From the NCBI RefSeq assembly GCF_037975245.1, contig NC_092574.1, positions 2,141,001 through 2,205,000 of the forward strand: DNA of 64,000 nt. Direction: 5' to 3'. The DNA comes from Apostichopus japonicus. Lineage: Eukaryota > Echinodermata > Holothuroidea > Aspidochirotida > Stichopodidae. The translations under genes and the position numbers were made by a program. This document shows positions 6,147-21,545 of this stretch, one piece after another. The notes under the pieces were generated by a model. That model did not search any database and was not told where the DNA came from. It saw nothing but the letters and a program-made list of their open reading frames with translations. The number at the start of each line of letters is the position of its first letter. Positions within the stretch are counted from its first letter, which is position 1.

Positions 6147-9100
6147 GTCAAAAGTAAGGCATATATACTGATAGGCCTAGACTAGGTATACGTTGCAGAC
6201 TATGCATAGGCTAACTTCACAGACAGACATACATGCATACAGACAACTTCAGATAATGTAAAATATCACTAACCGTAATCACGTTATGTTTACGATGTCT
6301 TGAAATGTCGTCCTTTTCTTCTCTGCAACCCCGGGCCGTCATTGTAGTCGTTCGAACAACTAAATTAAGGCGAGGAACGACGTCAAGATATATCCAACGT
6401 CTAGACCACACTGCTTGCAACGAAGAGAGAACTGCCCAGTACAGTACGTGTTGATATGGACGCCTACAAAATGACAACAAATATTTTCCATTGAAAATCC
6501 ACTGTGTGTGACGGTATAGTAAACACTCGTATATAGATCAACGCACACGCGCGCACGGAGGTATTATGTACGTACAGCATGCAATGCAGACAAATATTTC
6601 GGAGCGCGCGCTTCTGATTTTGTGCTGAATATTCTTGTGAGCGCTCTTGTATAACTGTTTGCATGTGCGCACGGACAAGATAGACGTCAGATTATCACGC
6701 TGTAGCTACTAAACCTTTACTTGCATGTGTACAGCAGTAGACTACTGTGATGGTTGCATGCGGCAGTTTAATTGTGTGTGCACAATATGTCAGCATTGTA
6801 CGGTGGCTTAATAAGGACATAGGAAAGAAAAACAGTGTCCCCAAATCTCACAATGTTGTCTTTTTATCTCAAAATATTGCCTCTTTTTTTTCCCCCTTTA
6901 AAATTTGGACTTTAAAAGATCCATCGGGAGCTTTCTATTTTATAGCTGTTGTAAGTGTCATACCAGAAGTAATCGTTCCATTATCTTACACACTATAAGT
7001 CCGTCACGTTTTGGGTCCGCTAAAGTATAGCTAGAAGTTGTCAACTGACATATCAGACCCCCCCCCCCATTCCCCCGTTGATATCTGAGGGCTTGGCCTG
7101 TCAGGGTGCATGCGCATTTCTATATCATGACGCAGTTTAGACTTTGGGCTAGAAGAGGAGCAAGTTAAGCACACTGAACCGTCTGCTCGCACGGAGAAAC
7201 ATATCCAGATTTAAACACAGAATTTATGAAATGCTCTGTGTCACCTCCAATCCTCCTTATTTGCACATCATCTCTACTTTGATTTATGTGCTTCCACATC
7301 AAGGCATTCAAAACGATCGTGGTGACTGGAAATATGCCAAAACAAGCACTGCGTTAAGTCATTTTACGTCTTGTGTGTGCTTTTAATTTACTTGTCTTTT
7401 CGTGTGTTTTTTTGTTGTTTTTTTTTCGTGTTTTTGTTTTTTTGTTTTTCGTGTTTCTTCTTTCACGGTTAAACTTTTGTGCGAATGTACAATACTCCAA
7501 TTGGGGCACGGTATGCATTCATATCACATTGTTTTGGAACAATCTGGAACTGGAAGTATTATTTCGACCCAAGAATCACCAGGCTGGCGTGGTGGCCTGA
7601 ACGGTTGGAAGACAGCACTGCGCGTCGGTGTTTGTTGTCAGGCTGTGTGAATCGCGCCGATCGGATGACAGACACTGCTTTGTTTATAATGGCATCGCCA
7701 AGGTGGAATTTTTACACGGGCCTAGGATCCCAATTCCGTATCCTCCCTTAGTTCGCAAAAGCATCCGGGAGATTACGTTTAGAGTCCGGCCTTCGGGCCA
7801 GAAGTGGGCTAGCTGACTTGCAATGGAGGGCTCACGTCGATTCGGACTGGGTTGATGTTCAACGTTCAGTGAAACCATGGCCTCGATGAGGCGTAATCTC
7901 TTGTTAATTTTAGCTTTCTGTCTTCAATTTTATAATACAATAATTCAAATTAATTATTGACATTTTGCATTCATCTTTTTCTCGCTAAGTAATCACAATT
8001 TATTTAAGATTATATTGATGCTCATGTCTGCCTAGGTTCGATTCCACGCCGAAGCACTATTTTATATAATTTTTTTTTTTTTTTTTTTGGGGGGGGGGGT
8101 TGTTGTTAATATCTGCATGTACATGCATGGTGTTTTAAATTTGTTTTGCTTTGTTTGTTTGTCTGTCTGTTTTTTTTTTTTTTAGGGGGGGGTGGGGGTT
8201 GTTTCTATTTGGTATATTGTTTCGCGTAAACGAAGTAGGTCATTGCAATATTTTGCACAACTTGTACTTAGAAACCAATCGGAACTTAAGACCTGAGTAG
8301 TAAATTTGATTTCTGTCTCGCTCGTCGCCTTTCACTGGAAATTTTAATGAAAGTATACATAAGGACGAAAATTGTACCTGCAAAAAGAAATGCTTCTTTT
8401 GTACAGTGTAAGGCCACCGCGACATCTTTTCTGACAATCTTGATAATATTTGTTCTTCGGGAATGTTGTGTCATTACTTAGCCTTTATATTATAAACCGT
8501 TAAGTGTGGAAACAGCTATGCTCCTGTTAGAACAACTTCACATTTCTTAAATGCTGATTTACTGAGGCAGGCGTTTGAAAGACAGTGTGATACAAACAGG
8601 TACGGTAACGTTATAAACAATGCCACGAGCTCTCCGTGCATTAACAACGATCGAAACGTGCGGTATTCATGACGGTACACAAAGCAGATAATGCGAATAC
8701 AGCAGACTTAGCCGAGAATTAAACCTAGTAGCGCGGAGGATTTAATTATGACATACTAGGACTTTCTACCGGTAAACTTTACTCATTGTCGAATAAATCT
8801 ATCTAATTTCTACCTTATCTAGCTTTTACTCTGTAGTTAACGTATTATGACCAAAGCAAATATGAAATTCACGACAATTCCATGGGATTTGTATATTCAT
8901 TTAAAATAGCTCCGTTTTGAATCTAAAATTTAACGCTCCATTGCTATGGTAACATCGTGAATAATAGCCCTGCCGCTAATGGATAGATGACATGTAGAAG
9001 ATGGCCATCGATGGCGCTCTCAACTTCTCGTGCCACGTCTGGCACCTACAAGAAGTAACCGACATATTACTGGCGCAATCCCGACCGAACGTATTTTAAC

Positions 9101-9218
9101 TCTCCTACAGACTTTTCTACACTGATCCCAGAAAGCATTAAGTGCCGTCAAAATGCCTCAGTTGCTCATAGGTACATATCCATGACGTAACACTGTTCTC
9201 GTTGTGCATAAAACTGTT
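6147..9218 (+). repeat. Unit copy 3
   Basis: Complete unit of 3072 bp with tracts C11, T19G11 and T14-A-G8. It has one private substitution, T at 8888 where the others have C. Confidence 0.97.
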
Positions 9219-12200
9219 GTCAAAAGTAAGGCATATATACTGATAGGCCTAGACTAGGTATACGTTGCAGACTATGCATAGGCTAACTTCACAGACAGAC
9301 ATACATGCATACAGACAACTTCAGATAATGTAAAATATCACTAACCGTAATCACGTTATGTTTACGATGTCTTGAAATGTCGTCCTTTTCTTCTCTGCAA
9401 CCCCGGGCCGTCATTGTAGTCGTTCGAACAACTAAATTAAGGCGAGGAACGACGTCAAGATATATCCAACGTCTAGACCACACTGCTTGCAACGAAGAGA
9501 GAACTGCCCAGTACAGTACGTGTTGATATGGACGCCTACAAAATGACAACAAATATTTTCCATTGAAAATCCACTGTGTGTGACGGTATAGTAAACACTC
9601 GTATATAGATCAACGCACACGCGCGCACGGAGGTATTATGTACGTACAGCATGCAATGCAGACAAATATTTCGGAGCGCGCGCTTCTGATTTTGTGCTGA
9701 ATATTCTTGTGAGCGCTCTTGTATAACTGTTTGCATGTGCGCACGGACAAGATAGACGTCAGATTATCACGCTGTAGCTACTAAACCTTTACTTGCATGT
9801 GTACAGCAGTAGACTACTGTGATGGTTGCATGCGGCAGTTTAATTGTGTGTGCACAATATGTCAGCATTGTACGGTGGCTTAATAAGGACATAGGAAAGA
9901 AAAACAGTGTCCCCAAATCTCACAATGTTGTCTTTTTATCTCAAAATATTGCCTCTTTTTTTTCCCCCTTTAAAATTTGGACTTTAAAAGATCCATCGGG
10001 AGCTTTCTATTTTATAGCTGTTGTAAGTGTCATACCAGAAGTAATCGTTCCATTATCTTACACACTATAAGTCCGTCACGTTTTGGGTCCGCTAAAGTAT
10101 AGCTAGAAGTTGTCAACTGACATATCAGACCCCCCCCCCCATTCCCCCGTTGATATCTGAGGGCTTGGCCTGTCAGGGTGCATGCGCATTTCTATATCAT
10201 GACGCAGTTTAGACTTTGGGCTAGAAGAGGAGCAAGTTAAGCACACTGAACCGTCTGCTCGCACGGAGAAACATATCCAGATTTAAACACAGAATTTATG
10301 AAATGCTCTGTGTCACCTCCAATCCTCCTTATTTGCACATCATCTCTACTTTGATTTATGTGCTTCCACATCAAGGCATTCAAAACGATCGTGGTGACTG
10401 GAAATATGCCAAAACAAGCACTGCGTTAAGTCATTTTACGTCTTGTGTGTGCTTTTAATTTACTTGTCTTTTCGTGTGTTTTTTTGTTGTTTTTTTTTCG
10501 TGTTTTTGTTTTTTTGTTTTTCGTGTTTCTTCTTTCACGGTTAAACTTTTGTGCGAATGTACAATACTCCAATTGGGGCACGGTATGCATTCATATCACA
10601 TTGTTTTGGAACAATCTGGAACTGGAAGTATTATTTCGACCCAAGAATCACCAGGCTGGCGTGGTGGCCTGAACGGTTGGAAGACAGCACTGCGCGTCGG
10701 TGTTTGTTGTCAGGCTGTGTGAATCGCGCCGATCGGATGACAGACACTGCTTTGTTTATAATGGCATCGCCAAGGTGGAATTTTTACACGGGCCTAGGAT
10801 CCCAATTCCGTATCCTCCCTTAGTTCGCAAAAGCATCCGGGAGATTACGTTTAGAGTCCGGCCTTCGGGCCAGAAGTGGGCTAGCTGACTTGCAATGGAG
10901 GGCTCACGTCGATTCGGACTGGGTTGATGTTCAACGTTCAGTGAAACCATGGCCTCGATGAGGCGTAATCTCTTGTTAATTTTAGCTTTCTGTCTTCAAT
11001 TTTATAATACAATAATTCAAATTAATTATTGACATTTTGCATTCATCTTTTTCTCGCTAAGTAATCACAATTTATTTAAGATTATATTGATGCTCATGTC
11101 TGCCTAGGTTCGATTCCACGCCGAAGCACTATTTTATATAATTTTTTTTTTTTTTTTTTTTTTTTTTTTGGGGGGGGGGTTGTTGTTAATATCTGCATGT
11201 ACATGCATGGTGTTTTAAATTTGTTTTGCTTTGTTTGTTTGTCTGTCTGTTTTTTTTTTTTTTTAGGGGGGGGTGGGGGTTGTTTCTATTTGGTATATTG
11301 TTTCGCGTAAACGAAGTAGGTCATTGCAATATTTTGCACAACTTGTACTTAGAAACCAATCGGAACTTAAGACCTGAGTAGTAAATTTGATTTCTGTCTC
11401 GCTCGTCGCCTTTCACTGGAAATTTTAATGAAAGTATACATAAGGACGAAAATTGTACCTGCAAAAAGAAATGCTTCTTTTGTACAGTGTAAGGCCACCG
11501 CGACATCTTTTCTGACAATCTTGATAATATTTGTTCTTCGGGAATGTTGTGTCATTACTTAGCCTTTATATTATAAACCGTTAAGTGTGGAAACAGCTAT
11601 GCTCCTGTTAGAACAACTTCACATTTCTTAAATGCTGATTTACTGAGGCAGGCGTTTGAAAGACAGTGTGATACAAACAGGTACGGTAACGTTATAAACA
11701 ATGCCACGAGCTCTCCGTGCATTAACAACGATCGAAACGTGCGGTATTCATGACGGTACACAAAGCAGATAATGCGAATACAGCAGACTTAGCCGAGAAT
11801 TAAACCTAGTAGCGCGGAGGATTTAATTATGACATACTAGGACTTTCTACCGGTAAACTTTACTCATTGTCGAATAAATCTATCTAATTTCTACCTTATC
11901 TAGCTTTTACTCTGTAGTTAACGTATTATGACCAAAGCAAATATGAAATTCACGACAATTCCATGGGACTTGTATATTCATTTAAAATAGCTCCGTTTTG
12001 AATCTAAAATTTAACGCTCCATTGCTATGGTAACATCGTGAATAATAGCCCTGCCGCTAATGGATAGATGACATGTAGAAGATGGCCATCGATGGCGCTC
12101 TCAACTTCTCGTGCCACGTCTGGCACCTACAAGAAGTAACCGACATATTACTGGCGCAATCCCGACCGAACGTATTTTAACTCTCCTACAGACTTTTCTA

Positions 12201-12299
12201 CACTGATCCCAGAAAGCATTAAGTGCCGTCAAAATGCCTCAGTTGCTCATAGGTACATATCCATGACGTAACACTGTTCTCGTTGTGCATAAAACTGTT
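9219..12299 (+). repeat. Unit copy 4
   Basis: Complete unit of 3081 bp with tracts C11, a long T28G10 run and T15-A-G8. I saw no private substitution. Confidence 0.97.
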
Positions 12300-15200
12300 G
12301 TCAAAAGTACGGCATATATACTGATAGGCCTAGACTAGGTATACGTTGCAGACTATGCATAGGCTAACTTCACAGACAGACATACATGCATACAGACAAC
12401 TTCAGATAATGTAAAATATCACTAACCGTAATCACGTTATGTTTACGATGTCTTGAAATGTCGTCCTTTTCTTCTCTGCAACCCCGGGCCGTCATTGTAG
12501 TCGTTCGAACAACTAAATTAAGGCGAGGAACGACGTCAAGATATATCCAACGTCTAGACCACACTGCTTGCAACGAAGAGAGAACTGCCCAGTACAGTAC
12601 GTGTTGATATGGACGCCTACAAAATGACAACAAATATTTTCCATTGAAAATCCACTGTGTGTGACGGTATAGTAAACACTCGTATATAGATCAACGCACA
12701 CGCGCGCACGGAGGTATTATGTACGTACAGCATGCAATGCAGACAAATATTTCGGAGCGCGCGCTTCTGATTTTGTGCTGAATATTCTTGTGAGCGCTCT
12801 TGTATAACTGTTTGCATGTGCGCACGGACAAGATAGACGTCAGATTATCACGCTGTAGCTACTAAACCTTTACTTGCATGTGTACAGCAGTAGACTACTG
12901 TGATGGTTGCATGCGGCAGTTTAATTGTGTGTGCACAATATGTCAGCATTGTACGGTGGCTTAATAAGGACATAGGAAAGAAAAACAGTGTCCCCAAATC
13001 TCACAATGTTGTCTTTTTATCTCAAAATATTGCCTCTTTTTTTTCCCCCTTTAAAATTTGGACTTTAAAAGATCCATCGGGAGCTTTCTATTTTATAGCT
13101 GTTGTAAGTGTCATACCAGAAGTAATCGTTCCATTATCTTACACACTATAAGTCCGTCACGTTTTGGGTCCGCTAAAGTATAGCTAGAAGTTGTCAACTG
13201 ACATATCAGACCCCCCCCCCATTCCCCCGTTGATATCTGAGGGCTTGGCCTGTCAGGGTGCATGCGCATTTCTATATCATGACGCAGTTTAGACTTTGGG
13301 CTAGAAGAGGAGCAAGTTAAGCACACTGAACCGTCTGCTCGCACGGAGAAACATATCCAGATTTAAACACAGAATTTATGAAATGCTCTGTGTCACCTCC
13401 AATCCTCCTTATTTGCACATCATCTCTACTTTGATTTATGTGCTTCCACATCAAGGCATTCAAAACGATCGTGGTGACTGGAAATATGCCAAAACAAGCA
13501 CTGCGTTAAGTCATTTTACGTCTTGTGTGTGCTTTTAATTTACTTGTCTTTTCGTGTGTTTTTTTGTTGTTTTTTTTTCGTGTTTTTTTTTTTGTTTTTC
13601 GTGTTTCTTCTTTCACGGTTAAACTTTTGTGCGAATGTACAATACTCCAATTGGGGCACGGTATGCATTCATATCACATTGTTTTGGAACAATCTGGAAC
13701 TGGAAGTATTATTTCGACCCAAGAATCACCAGGCTGGCGTGGTGGCCTGAACGGTTGGAAGACAGCACTGCGCGTCGGTGTTTGTTGTCAGGCTGTGTGA
13801 ATCGCGCCGATCGGATGACAGACACTGCTTTGTTTATAATGGCATCGCCAAGGTGGAATTTTTACACGGGCCTAGGATCCCAATTCCGTATCCTCCCTTA
13901 GTTCGCAAAAGCATCCGGGAGATTACGTTTAGAGTCCGGCCTTCGGGCCAGAAGTGGGCTAGCTGACTTGCAATGGAGGGCTCACGTCGATTCGGACTGG
14001 GTTGATGTTCAACGTTCAGTGAAACCATGGCCTCGATGAGGCGTAATCTCTTGTTAATTTTAGCTTTCTGTCTTCAATTTTATAATACAATAATTCAAAT
14101 TAATTATTGACATTTTGCATTCATCTTTTTCTCGCTAAGTAATCACAATTTATTTAAGATTATATTGATGCTCATGTCTGCCTAGGTTCGATTCCACGCC
14201 GAAGCACTATTTTATATAATTTTTTTTTTTTTTTTTTTTTTTTTTGGGGGAGGGGGTTGTTGTTAATATCTGCATGTACATGCATGATGTTTTAAATTTG
14301 TTTTGCTTTGTTTGTCTGTCTGTCTGTTTTTTGTTTTTTTTTTAGGGGGGGGGTGGGGGTTGTTTCTATTTGGTATATTGTTTCGCGTAAACGAAGTAGG
14401 TCATTGCAATATTTTGCACAACTTGTACTTAGAAACCAATCGGAACTTAAGACCTGAGTAGTAAATTTGATTTCTGTCTCGCTCGTCGCCTTTCACTGGA
14501 AATTTTAATGAAAGTATACATAAGGACGAAAATTGTACCTGCAAAAAGAAATGCTTCTTTTGTACAGTGTAAGGCCACCGCGACATCTTTTCTGACAATC
14601 TTGATAATATTTGTTCTTCGGGAATGTTGTGTCATTACTTAGCCTTTATATTATAAACCGTTAAGTGTGGAAACAGCTATGCTCCTGTTAGAACAACTTC
14701 ACATTTCTTAAATGCTGATTTACTGAGGCAGGCGTTTGAAAGACAGTGTGATACAAACAGGTACGGTAACGTTATAAACAATGCCACGAGCTCTCCGTGC
14801 ATTAACAACGATCGAAACGTGCGGTATTCATGACGGTACACAAAGCAGATAATGCGAATACAGCAGACTTAGCCGAGAATTAAACCTAGTAGCGCGGAGG
14901 ATTTAATTATGACATACTAGGACTTTCTACCGGTAAACTTTACTCATTGTCGAATAAATCTATCTAATTTCTACCTTATCTAGCTTTTACTCTGTAGTTA
15001 ACGTATTATGACCAAAGCAAATATGAAATTCACGACAATTCCATGGGACTTGTATATTCATTTAAAATAGCTCCGTTTTGAATCTAAAATTTAACGCTCC
15101 ATTGCTATGGTAACATCGTGAATAATAGCCCTGCCGCTAATGGATAGATGACATGTAGAAGATGGCCATCGATGGCGCTCTCAACTTCTCGTGCCACGTC

Positions 15201-15379
15201 TGGCACCTACAAGAAGTAACCGACATATTACTGGCGCAATCCCGACCGAACGTATTTTAACTCTCCTACAGACTTTTCTACACTGATCCCAGAAAGCATT
15301 AAGTGCCGTCAAAATGCCTCAGTTGCTCATAGGTACATATCCATGACGTAACACTGTTCTCGTTGTGCATAAAACTGTT
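12300..15379 (+). repeat. Unit copy 5 (divergent tract region)
   Basis: Complete unit of 3080 bp. It has a private C at 12310, a G missing from the T-rich stretch near 13580, and tract T26-G5-A-G5 with A at 14251. It also has A at 14287, C at 14316 and G at 14333. The changes at 14251-14333 make this the most altered homopolymer region of any copy. Its C run is C10. Confidence 0.97.
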
Positions 15380-18300
15380 GTCAAAAGTAAGGCATATATA
15401 CTGATAGGCCTAGACTAGGTATACGTTGCAGACTATGCATAGGCTAACTTCACAGACAGACATACATGCATACAGACAACTTCAGATAATGTAAACTATC
15501 ACTAACCGTAATCACGTTATGTTTACGATGTCTTGAAATGTCGTCCTTTTCTTCTCTGCAACCCCGGGCCGTCATTGTAGTCGTTCGAACAACTAAATTA
15601 AGGCGAGGAACGACGTCAAGATATATCCAACGTCTAGACCACACTGCTTGCAACGAAGAGAGAACTGCCCAGTACAGTACGTGTTGATATGGACGCCTAC
15701 AAAATGACAACAAATATTTTCCATTGAAAATCCACTGTGTGTGACGGTATAGTAAACACTCGTATATAGATCAACGCACACGCGCGCACGGAGGTATTAT
15801 GTACGTACAGCATGCAATGCAGACAAATATTTCGGAGCGCGCGCTTCTGATTTTGTGCTGAATATTCTTGTGAGCGCTCTTGTATAACTGTTTGCATGTG
15901 CGCACGGACAAGATAGACGTCAGATTATCACGCTGTAGCTACTAAACCTTTACTTGCATGTGTACAGCAGTAGACTACTGTGATGGTTGCATGCGGCAGT
16001 TTAATTGTGTGTGCACAATATGTCAGCATTGTACGGTGGCTTAATAAGGACATAGCAAAGAAAAACAGTGTCCCCAAATCTCACAATGTTGTCTTTTTAT
16101 CTCAAAATATTGCCTCTTTTTTTTCCCCCTTTAAAATTTGGACTTTAAAAGATCCATCGGGAGCTTTCTATTTTATAGCTGTTGTAAGTGTCATACCAGA
16201 AGTAATCGTTCCATTATCTTACACACTATAAGTCCGTCACGTTTTGGGTCCGCTAAAGTATAGCTAGAAGTTGTCAACTGACATATCAGACCCCCCCCCC
16301 CCATTCCCCCGTTGATATCTGAGGGCTTGGCCTGTCAGGGTGCATGCGCATTTCTATATCATGACGCAGTTTAGACTTTGGGCTAGAAGAGGAGCAAGTT
16401 AAGCACACTGAACCGTCTGCTCGCACGGAGAAACATATCCAGATTTAAACACAGAATTTATGAAATGCTCTGTGTCACCTCCAATCCTCCTTATTTGCAC
16501 ATCATCTCTACTTTGATTTATGTGCTTCCACATCAAGGCATTCAAAACGATCGTGGTGACTGGAAATATGCCAAAACAAGCACTGCGTTAAGTCAATTTA
16601 CGTCTTGTGTGTGCTTTTAATTTACTTGTCTTTTCGTGTGTTTTTTTGTTGTTTTTTTTTCGTGTTTTTGTTTTTTTGTTTTTCGTGTTTCTTCTTTCAC
16701 GGTTAAACTTTTGTGCGAATGTACAATACTCCAATTGGGGCACGGTATGCATTCATATCACATTGTTTTGGAACAATCTGGAACTGGAAGTATTATTTCG
16801 ACCCAAGAATCACCAGGCTGGCGTGGTGGCCTGAACGGTTGGAAGACAGCACTGCGCGTCGGTGTTTGTTGTCAGGCTGTGTGAATCGCGCCGATCGGAT
16901 GACAGACACTGCTTTGTTTATAATGGCATCGCCAAGGTGGAATTTTTACACGGGCCTAGGATCCCAATTCCGTATCCTCCCTTAGTTCGCAAAAGCATCC
17001 GGGAGATTACGTTTAGAGTCCGGCCTTCGGGCCAGAAGTGGGCTAGCTGACTTGCAATGGAGGGCTCACGTCGATTCGGACTGGGTTGATGTTCAACGTT
17101 CAGTGAAACCATGGCCTCGATGAGGCGTAATCTCTTGTTAATTTTAGCTTTCTGTCTTCAATTTTATAATACAATAATTCAAATTAATTATTGACATTTT
17201 GCATTCATCTTTTTCTCGCTAAGTAATCACAATTTATTTAAGATTATATTGATGCTCATGTCTGCCTAGGTTCGATTCCACGCCGAAGCACTATTTTATA
17301 TAATTTTTTTTTTTTTTTTTTTTTTTTTTTGGGGGGGGGGTTGTTGTTAATATCTGCATGTACATGCATGGTGTTTTAAATTTGTTTTGCTTTGTTTGTT
17401 TGTCTGTCTGTTTTTTTTTTTTTTTAGGGGGGGGGTGGGGGTTGTTTCTATTTGGTATATTGTTTCGCGTAAACGAAGTAGGTCATTGCAATATTTTGCA
17501 CAACTTGTACTTAGAAACCAATCGGAACTTAAGACCTGAGTAGTAAATTTGATTTCTGTCTCGCTCGTCGCCTTTCACTGGAAATTTTAATGAAAGTATA
17601 CATAAGGACGAAAATTGTACCTGCAAAAAGAAATGCTTCTTTTGTACAGTGTAAGGCCACCGCGACATCTTTTCTGACAATCTTGATAATATTTGTTCTT
17701 CGGGAATGTTGTGTCATTACTTAGCCTTTATATTATAAACCGTTAAGTGTGGAAACAGCTATGCTCCTGTTAGAACAACTTCACATTTCTTAAATGCTGA
17801 TTTACTGAGGCAGGCGTTTGAAAGACAGTGTGATACAAACAGGTACGGTAACGTTATAAACAATGCCACGAGCTCTCCGTGCATTAACAACGATCGAAAC
17901 GTGCGGTATTCATGACGGTACACAAAGCAGATAATGCGAATACAGCAGACTTAGCCGAGAATTAAACCTAGTAGCGCGGAGGATTTAATTATGACATACT
18001 AGGACTTTCTACCGGTAAACTTTACTCATTGTCGAATAAATCTATCTAATTTCTACCTTATCTAGCTTTTACTCTGTAGTTAACGTATTATGACCAAAGC
18101 AAATATGAAATTCACGACAATTCCATGGGACTTGTATATTCATTTAAAATAGCTCCGTTTTGAATCTAAAATTTAACGCTCCATTGCTATGGTAACATCG
18201 TGAATAATAGCCCTGCCGCTAATGGATAGATGACATGTAGAAGATGGCCATCGATGGCGCTCTCAACTTCTCGTGCCACGTCTGGCACCTACAAGAAGTA

Positions 18301-18461
18301 ACCGACATATTACTGGCGCAATCCCGACCGAACGTATTTTAACTCTCCTACAGACTTTTCTACACTGATCCCAGAAAGCATTAAGTGCCGTCAAAATGCC
18401 TCAGTTGCTCATAGGTACATATCCATGACGTAACACTGTTCTCGTTGTGCATAAAACTGTT
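15380..18461 (+). repeat. Unit copy 6
   Basis: Complete unit of 3082 bp. C at 15496 is shared only with copy 7. Private changes are C at 16056 and A at 16596. Tracts are C12, T27G10 and T15-A-G9. Confidence 0.97.
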
Positions 18462-21400
18462 GTCAAAAGTAAGGCATATATACTGATAGGCCTAGACTAG
18501 GTATACGTTGCAGACTATGCATAGGCTAACTTCACAGACAGACATACATGCATACAGACAACTTCAGATAATGTAAACTATCACTAACCGTAATCACGTT
18601 ATGTTTACGATGTCTTGAAATGTCGTCCTTTTCTTCTCTGCAACCCCGGGCCGTCATTGTAGTCGTTCGAACAACTAAATTAAGGCGAGGAACGACGTCA
18701 AGATATATCCAACGTCTAGACCACACTGCTTGCAACGAAGAGAGAACTGCCCAGTACAGTACGTGTTGATATGGACGCCTACAAAATGACAACAAATATT
18801 TTCCATTGAAAATCCACTGTGTGTGACGGTATAGTAAACACTCGTATATAGATCAACGCACACGCGCGCACGGAGGTATTATGTACGTACAGCATGCAAT
18901 GCAGACAAATATTTCGGAGCGCGCGCTTCTGATTTTGTGCTGAATATTCTTGTGAGCGCTCTTGTATAACTGTTTGCATGTGCGCACGGACAAGATAGAC
19001 GTCAGATTATCACGCTGTAGCTACTAAACCTTTACTTGCATGTGTACAGCAGTAGACTACTGTGATGGTTGCATGCGGCAGTTTAATTGTGTGTGCACAA
19101 TATGTCAGCATTGTACGGTGGCTTAATAAGGACATAGGAAAGAAAAACAGTGTCCCCAAATCTCACAATGTTGTCTTTTTATCTCAAAATATTGCCTCTT
19201 TTTTTTCCCCCTTTAAAATTTGGACTTTAAAAGATCCATCGGGAGCTTTCTATTTTATAGCTGTTGTAAGTGTCATACCAGAAGTAATCGTTCCATTATC
19301 TTACACACTATAAGTCCGTCACGTTTTGGGTCCGCTAAAGTATAGCTAGAAGTTGTCAACTGACATATCAGACCCCCCCCCCCCCATTCCCCCGTTGATA
19401 TCTGAGGGCTTGGCCTGTCAGGGTGCATGCGCATTTCTATATCATGACGCAGTTTAGACTTTGGGCTAGAAGAGGAGCAAGTTAAGCACACTGAACCGTC
19501 TGCTCGCACGGAGAAACATATCCAGATTTAAACACAGAATTTATGAAATGCTCTGTGTCACCTCCAATCCTCCTTATTTGCACATCATCTCTACTTTGAT
19601 TTATGTGCTTCCACATCAAGGCATTCAAAACGATCGTGGTGACTGGAAATATGCCAAAACAAGCACTGCGTTAAGTCATTTTACGTCTTGTGTGTGCTTT
19701 TAATTTACTTGTCTTTTCGTGTGTTTTTTTGTTGTTTTTTTTTTCGTGTTTTTGTTTTTTTGTTTTTCGTGTTTCTTCTTTCACGGTTAAACTTTTGTGC
19801 GAATGTACAATACTCCAATTGGGGCACGGTATGCATTCATATCACATTGTTTTGGAACAATCTGGAACTGGAAGTATTATTTCGACCCAAGAATCACCAG
19901 GCTGGCGTGGTGGCCTGAACGGTTGGAAGACAGCACTGCGCGTCGGTGTTTGTTGTCAGGCTGTGTGAATCGCGCCGATCGGATGACAGACACTGCTTTG
20001 TTTATAATGGCATCGCCAAGGTGGAATTTTTACACGGGCCTAGGATCCCAATTCCGTATCCTCCCTTAGTTCGCAAAAGCATCCGGGAGATTACGTTTAG
20101 AGTCCGGCCTTCGGGCCAGAAGTGGGCTAGCTGACTTGCAATGGAGGGCTCACGTCGATTCGGACTGGGTTGATGTTCAACGTTCAGTGAAACCATGGCC
20201 TCGATGAGGCGTAATCTCTTGTTAATTTTAGCTTTCTGTCTTCAATTTTATAATACAATAATTCAAATTAATTATTGACATTTGGCATTCATCTTTTTCT
20301 CGCTAAGTAATCACAATTTATTTAAGATTATATTGATGCTCATGTCTGCCTAGGTTCGATTCCACGCCGAAGCACTATTTTATATAATTTTTTTTTTTTT
20401 TTTTTTTTTTTTTTGGGGGGGGGGGGTTGTTGTTAATATCTGCATGTACATGCATGGTGTTTTAAATTTGTTTTGCTTTGTTTGTTTGTCTGTCTGTTTT
20501 TTTTTTTTTAGGGGGGGGGTGGGGGTTGTTTCTATTTGGTATATTGTTTCGCGTAAACGAAGTAGGTCATTGCAATATTTTGCACAACTTGTACTTAGAA
20601 ACCAATCGGAACTTAAGACCTGAGTAGTAAATTTGATTTCTGTCTCGCTCGTCGCCTTTCACTGGAAATTTTAATGAAAGTATACATAAGGACGAAAATT
20701 GTACCTGCAAAAAGAAATGCTTCTTTTGTACAGTGTAAGGCCACCGCGACATCTTTTCTGACAATCTTGATAATATTTGTTCTTCGGGAATGTTGTGTCA
20801 TTACTTAGCCTTTATATTATAAACCGTTAAGTGTGGAAACAGCTATGCTCCTGTTAGAACAACTTCACATTTCTTAAATGCTGATTTACTGAGGCAGGCG
20901 TTTGAAAGACAGTGTGATACAAACAGGTACGGTAACGTTATAAACAATGCCACGAGCTCTCCGTGCATTAACAACGATCGAAACGTGCGGTATTCATGAC
21001 GGTACACAAAGCAGATAATGCGAATACAGCAGACTTAGCCGAGAATTAAACCTAGTAGCGCGGAGGATTTAATTATGACATACTAGGACTTTCTACCGGT
21101 AAACTTTACTCATTGTCGAATAAATCTATCTAATTTCTACCTTATCTAGCTTTTACTCTGTAGTTAACGTATTATGACCAAAGCAAATATGAAATTCACG
21201 ACAATTCCATGGGACTTGTATATTCATTTAAAATAGCTCCGTTTTGAATCTAAAATTTAACGCTCCATTGCTATGGTAACATCGTGAATAATAGCCCTGC
21301 CGCTAATGGATAGATGACATGTAGAAGATGGCCATCGATGGCGCTCTCAACTTCTCGTGCCACGTCTGGCACCTACAAGAAGTAACCGACATATTACTGG

Positions 21401-21545
21401 CGCAATCCCGACCGAACGTATTTTAACTCTCCTACAGACTTTTCTACACTGATCCCAGAAAGCATTAAGTGCCGTCAAAATGCCTCAGTTGCTCATAGGT
21501 ACATATCCATGACGTAACACTGTTCTCGTTGTGCATAAAACTGTT
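18462..21545 (+). repeat. Unit copy 7
   Basis: Complete unit of 3084 bp. C at 18578 is shared only with copy 6, and G at 20284 is private. Tracts are C13, T27G12 and T13-A-G9. The T-rich stretch near 19740 is one T longer than in copy 1. Confidence 0.97.
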
